A stretch of DNA of 64,000 bases from NCBI GenBank assembly GCA_003508835.1, contig PUFA01000116.1:4650001-4714000 (forward strand). Direction: 5' to 3'. Of the stretch, positions 62,715-64,000 are shown piece by piece. Source of the DNA: Eonycteris spelaea (taxonomy: Eukaryota; Chordata; Mammalia; Chiroptera; Pteropodidae). Below the pieces are notes generated by a model that was not told where the DNA came from, did not search any database, and worked only from the letters and a program-made list of their open reading frames with translations. Position 1 is the stretch's first letter. Each line of letters opens with the position of its first letter. The translations under genes and the position numbers were made by a program.

Positions 62715-63906
62715 CATCCTGCATAGTTTTCTTGTTATTAAAATTTTGATTTTGTGTTATTTAACCAAGGGTAAGTAGAATAACTCCAGCAACAAGACGG
62801 TGTACATTGTTCGTTGACACATCATGATAGGACTTGAAATTTGAGTTGGTGATCAGATTGCACCTGAGCCAGCTATGGCCTCCCTATTGTTAGGGCACAG
62901 AAAAGTGACAGCCAGAATTCAGTTTAAGCAAGGGCTAGTTAATAAATTTTGTTGGAAAATATCCAAATGACAGTTACACTAAGAAGAGCACTGAACTATC
63001 ACATGCAGTTCTGGGTTAGAGACCTGAGATGGCTTTAGACCATATTCCTTGAAGACTTTTATCTTGCCTCCGTAGCCAGAAATTTGAGAATATGCTGAAA
63101 TAGCTCAGAAAGGATATTTAAAATACAACAGAAAAATTTTACCACCATAAAAAAAATCAGTGTGTATATGTATGTACATATATGTATGTATATGTATATG
63201 TATGTGTAATATCTTAAATGCTTCACTCTGGGTGTTGAATGTCCCAGGAAGAATCAGAGAGCTAGAGAAAGTAGAAGAGCTAGAGAAGGGGGCTTAAATG
63301 ATGATCAAGAGGATATTAATCCGTAAATGAAAGGGGCTAGAATTTAAAAAATCTTGCATATTAAAAATGATTTACTCTCTAAACTTTATGACTTAGAATT
63401 GTAATTAGTGCTCCAGACTTAAACCCTGTCACTTTCTGTAAACACGGACAGGAGCAGCCAGATGCAAAACTGCCCACAGATGCCCACCCAGAACATCTCT
63501 CTGGCTGCCTGCGCTGTCGTCACCTAGGTGTCTTGAATGGCCTTTATAAATCCCCCTCCACGTGCACCTCCCTAGCTTCATGCTTATTGTAATAGAAAAT
63601 GTCCCTAGTTATGAGGTCTTTAAAAGTCCTGCTCTCTTAATGACAGTGAAGGGGAATTAAATGGTTTCCTGTCACATAGGTACATGATTGAAAAAAAACA
63701 CCTCATGCATTTTGAGAAATTTCATAAATTTCTTCCCAAATTAAAAAATATATATGTTTGGTGTGCAATTCCTTAGCTTTGCGAAAGCTTGTTAATCACA
63801 AGATTCTTCATGTTACCATATTTTTTTCCTAAGTAAACGTTTTAAAAATCCCACTCTTACAATTCATGATTTTCCTTAGTGGGGGGAGGTATGATTTGTT
63901 TAGATA
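62712..63906. other. Unannotated intron with a TATG-type tract
   Basis: Mixed TATG/TACA units at 63163-63207. Nothing else recognised. Confidence 0.5.
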
Positions 63907-64000
63907 TTTTTTTGCTTTTTTAATAATTAAAATTTTTCAGATACAGTCGATAAACAGTTATATTAGTTTCAGGTGTACAACACAGTGATTAGACACTTAC
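63907..64000 (-). mobile_element. L1 3' end, antisense, cut by the window end
   Basis: The T-rich start and 'ttatattagtttcaggtgta', then 'caacacagtgattagacact', repeat the sequence at 3388-3512 in the same orientation. Confidence 0.75.

Overview
The window is mammalian nuclear DNA. It holds the 5' part of one protein-coding gene, TPK1 (thiamin pyrophosphokinase 1), on the + strand. Two internal coding exons are recognised directly from their translation and intact splice sites: 4005-4076 ([10 protein letters not shown]...FRHLWSK) and 54522-54591 ([15 protein letters not shown]...). A third, less certain coding exon end lies at 1-40, followed by a GT donor in a CpG-rich start of the window; its phase fits the exon at 4005. 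The layout is therefore: exon end (1-40), intron of about 4.0 kb, exon of 72 nt, intron of about 50.4 kb, exon of 70 nt, and at least 9.4 kb of the next intron. The next TPK1 exon was not found.

The host is probably a Laurasiatherian mammal, most likely a fruit bat (Pteropodidae). Two SINEs derived from 5S ribosomal RNA are present (13567-13777 and 50253-50375), and among mammals 5S-derived SINEs are known chiefly from pteropodids. The L1 3' ends at 3388-3512 and 63907-64000 are of the type common in Laurasiatheria.

The introns hold mostly old interspersed repeats: L1 and HAL1-like fragments, L2, MIR, an RTE-type LINE, MLT1-type LTRs, and small hAT-type DNA transposons (MER5A, MER3 and relatives). 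Between them is AT-rich sequence with microsatellites. Several GC- or CpG-rich patches stand out (9640-10200, 35290-35960, 47990-48620), and a few repeat-free stretches look like candidate conserved noncoding DNA. The longer open reading frames in the introns show no recognisable protein and are treated as chance or repeat-derived.

The most unusual structures are: an inverted copy of neighbouring unique DNA lodged inside an L1 at 19.34 kb, with a secondary fold-back, best read as a template-switch event; an L1 with an inverted 5' part at 29.46-30.44 kb (twin priming); an unassigned element with long imperfect inverted repeats at 15310-15647; and the 5S-derived SINEs, one with an exact 11-bp target duplication and one nested in an L1. 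I found no prokaryotic, viral-gene, CRISPR or tRNA-gene content. No wholly new biological system is claimed.
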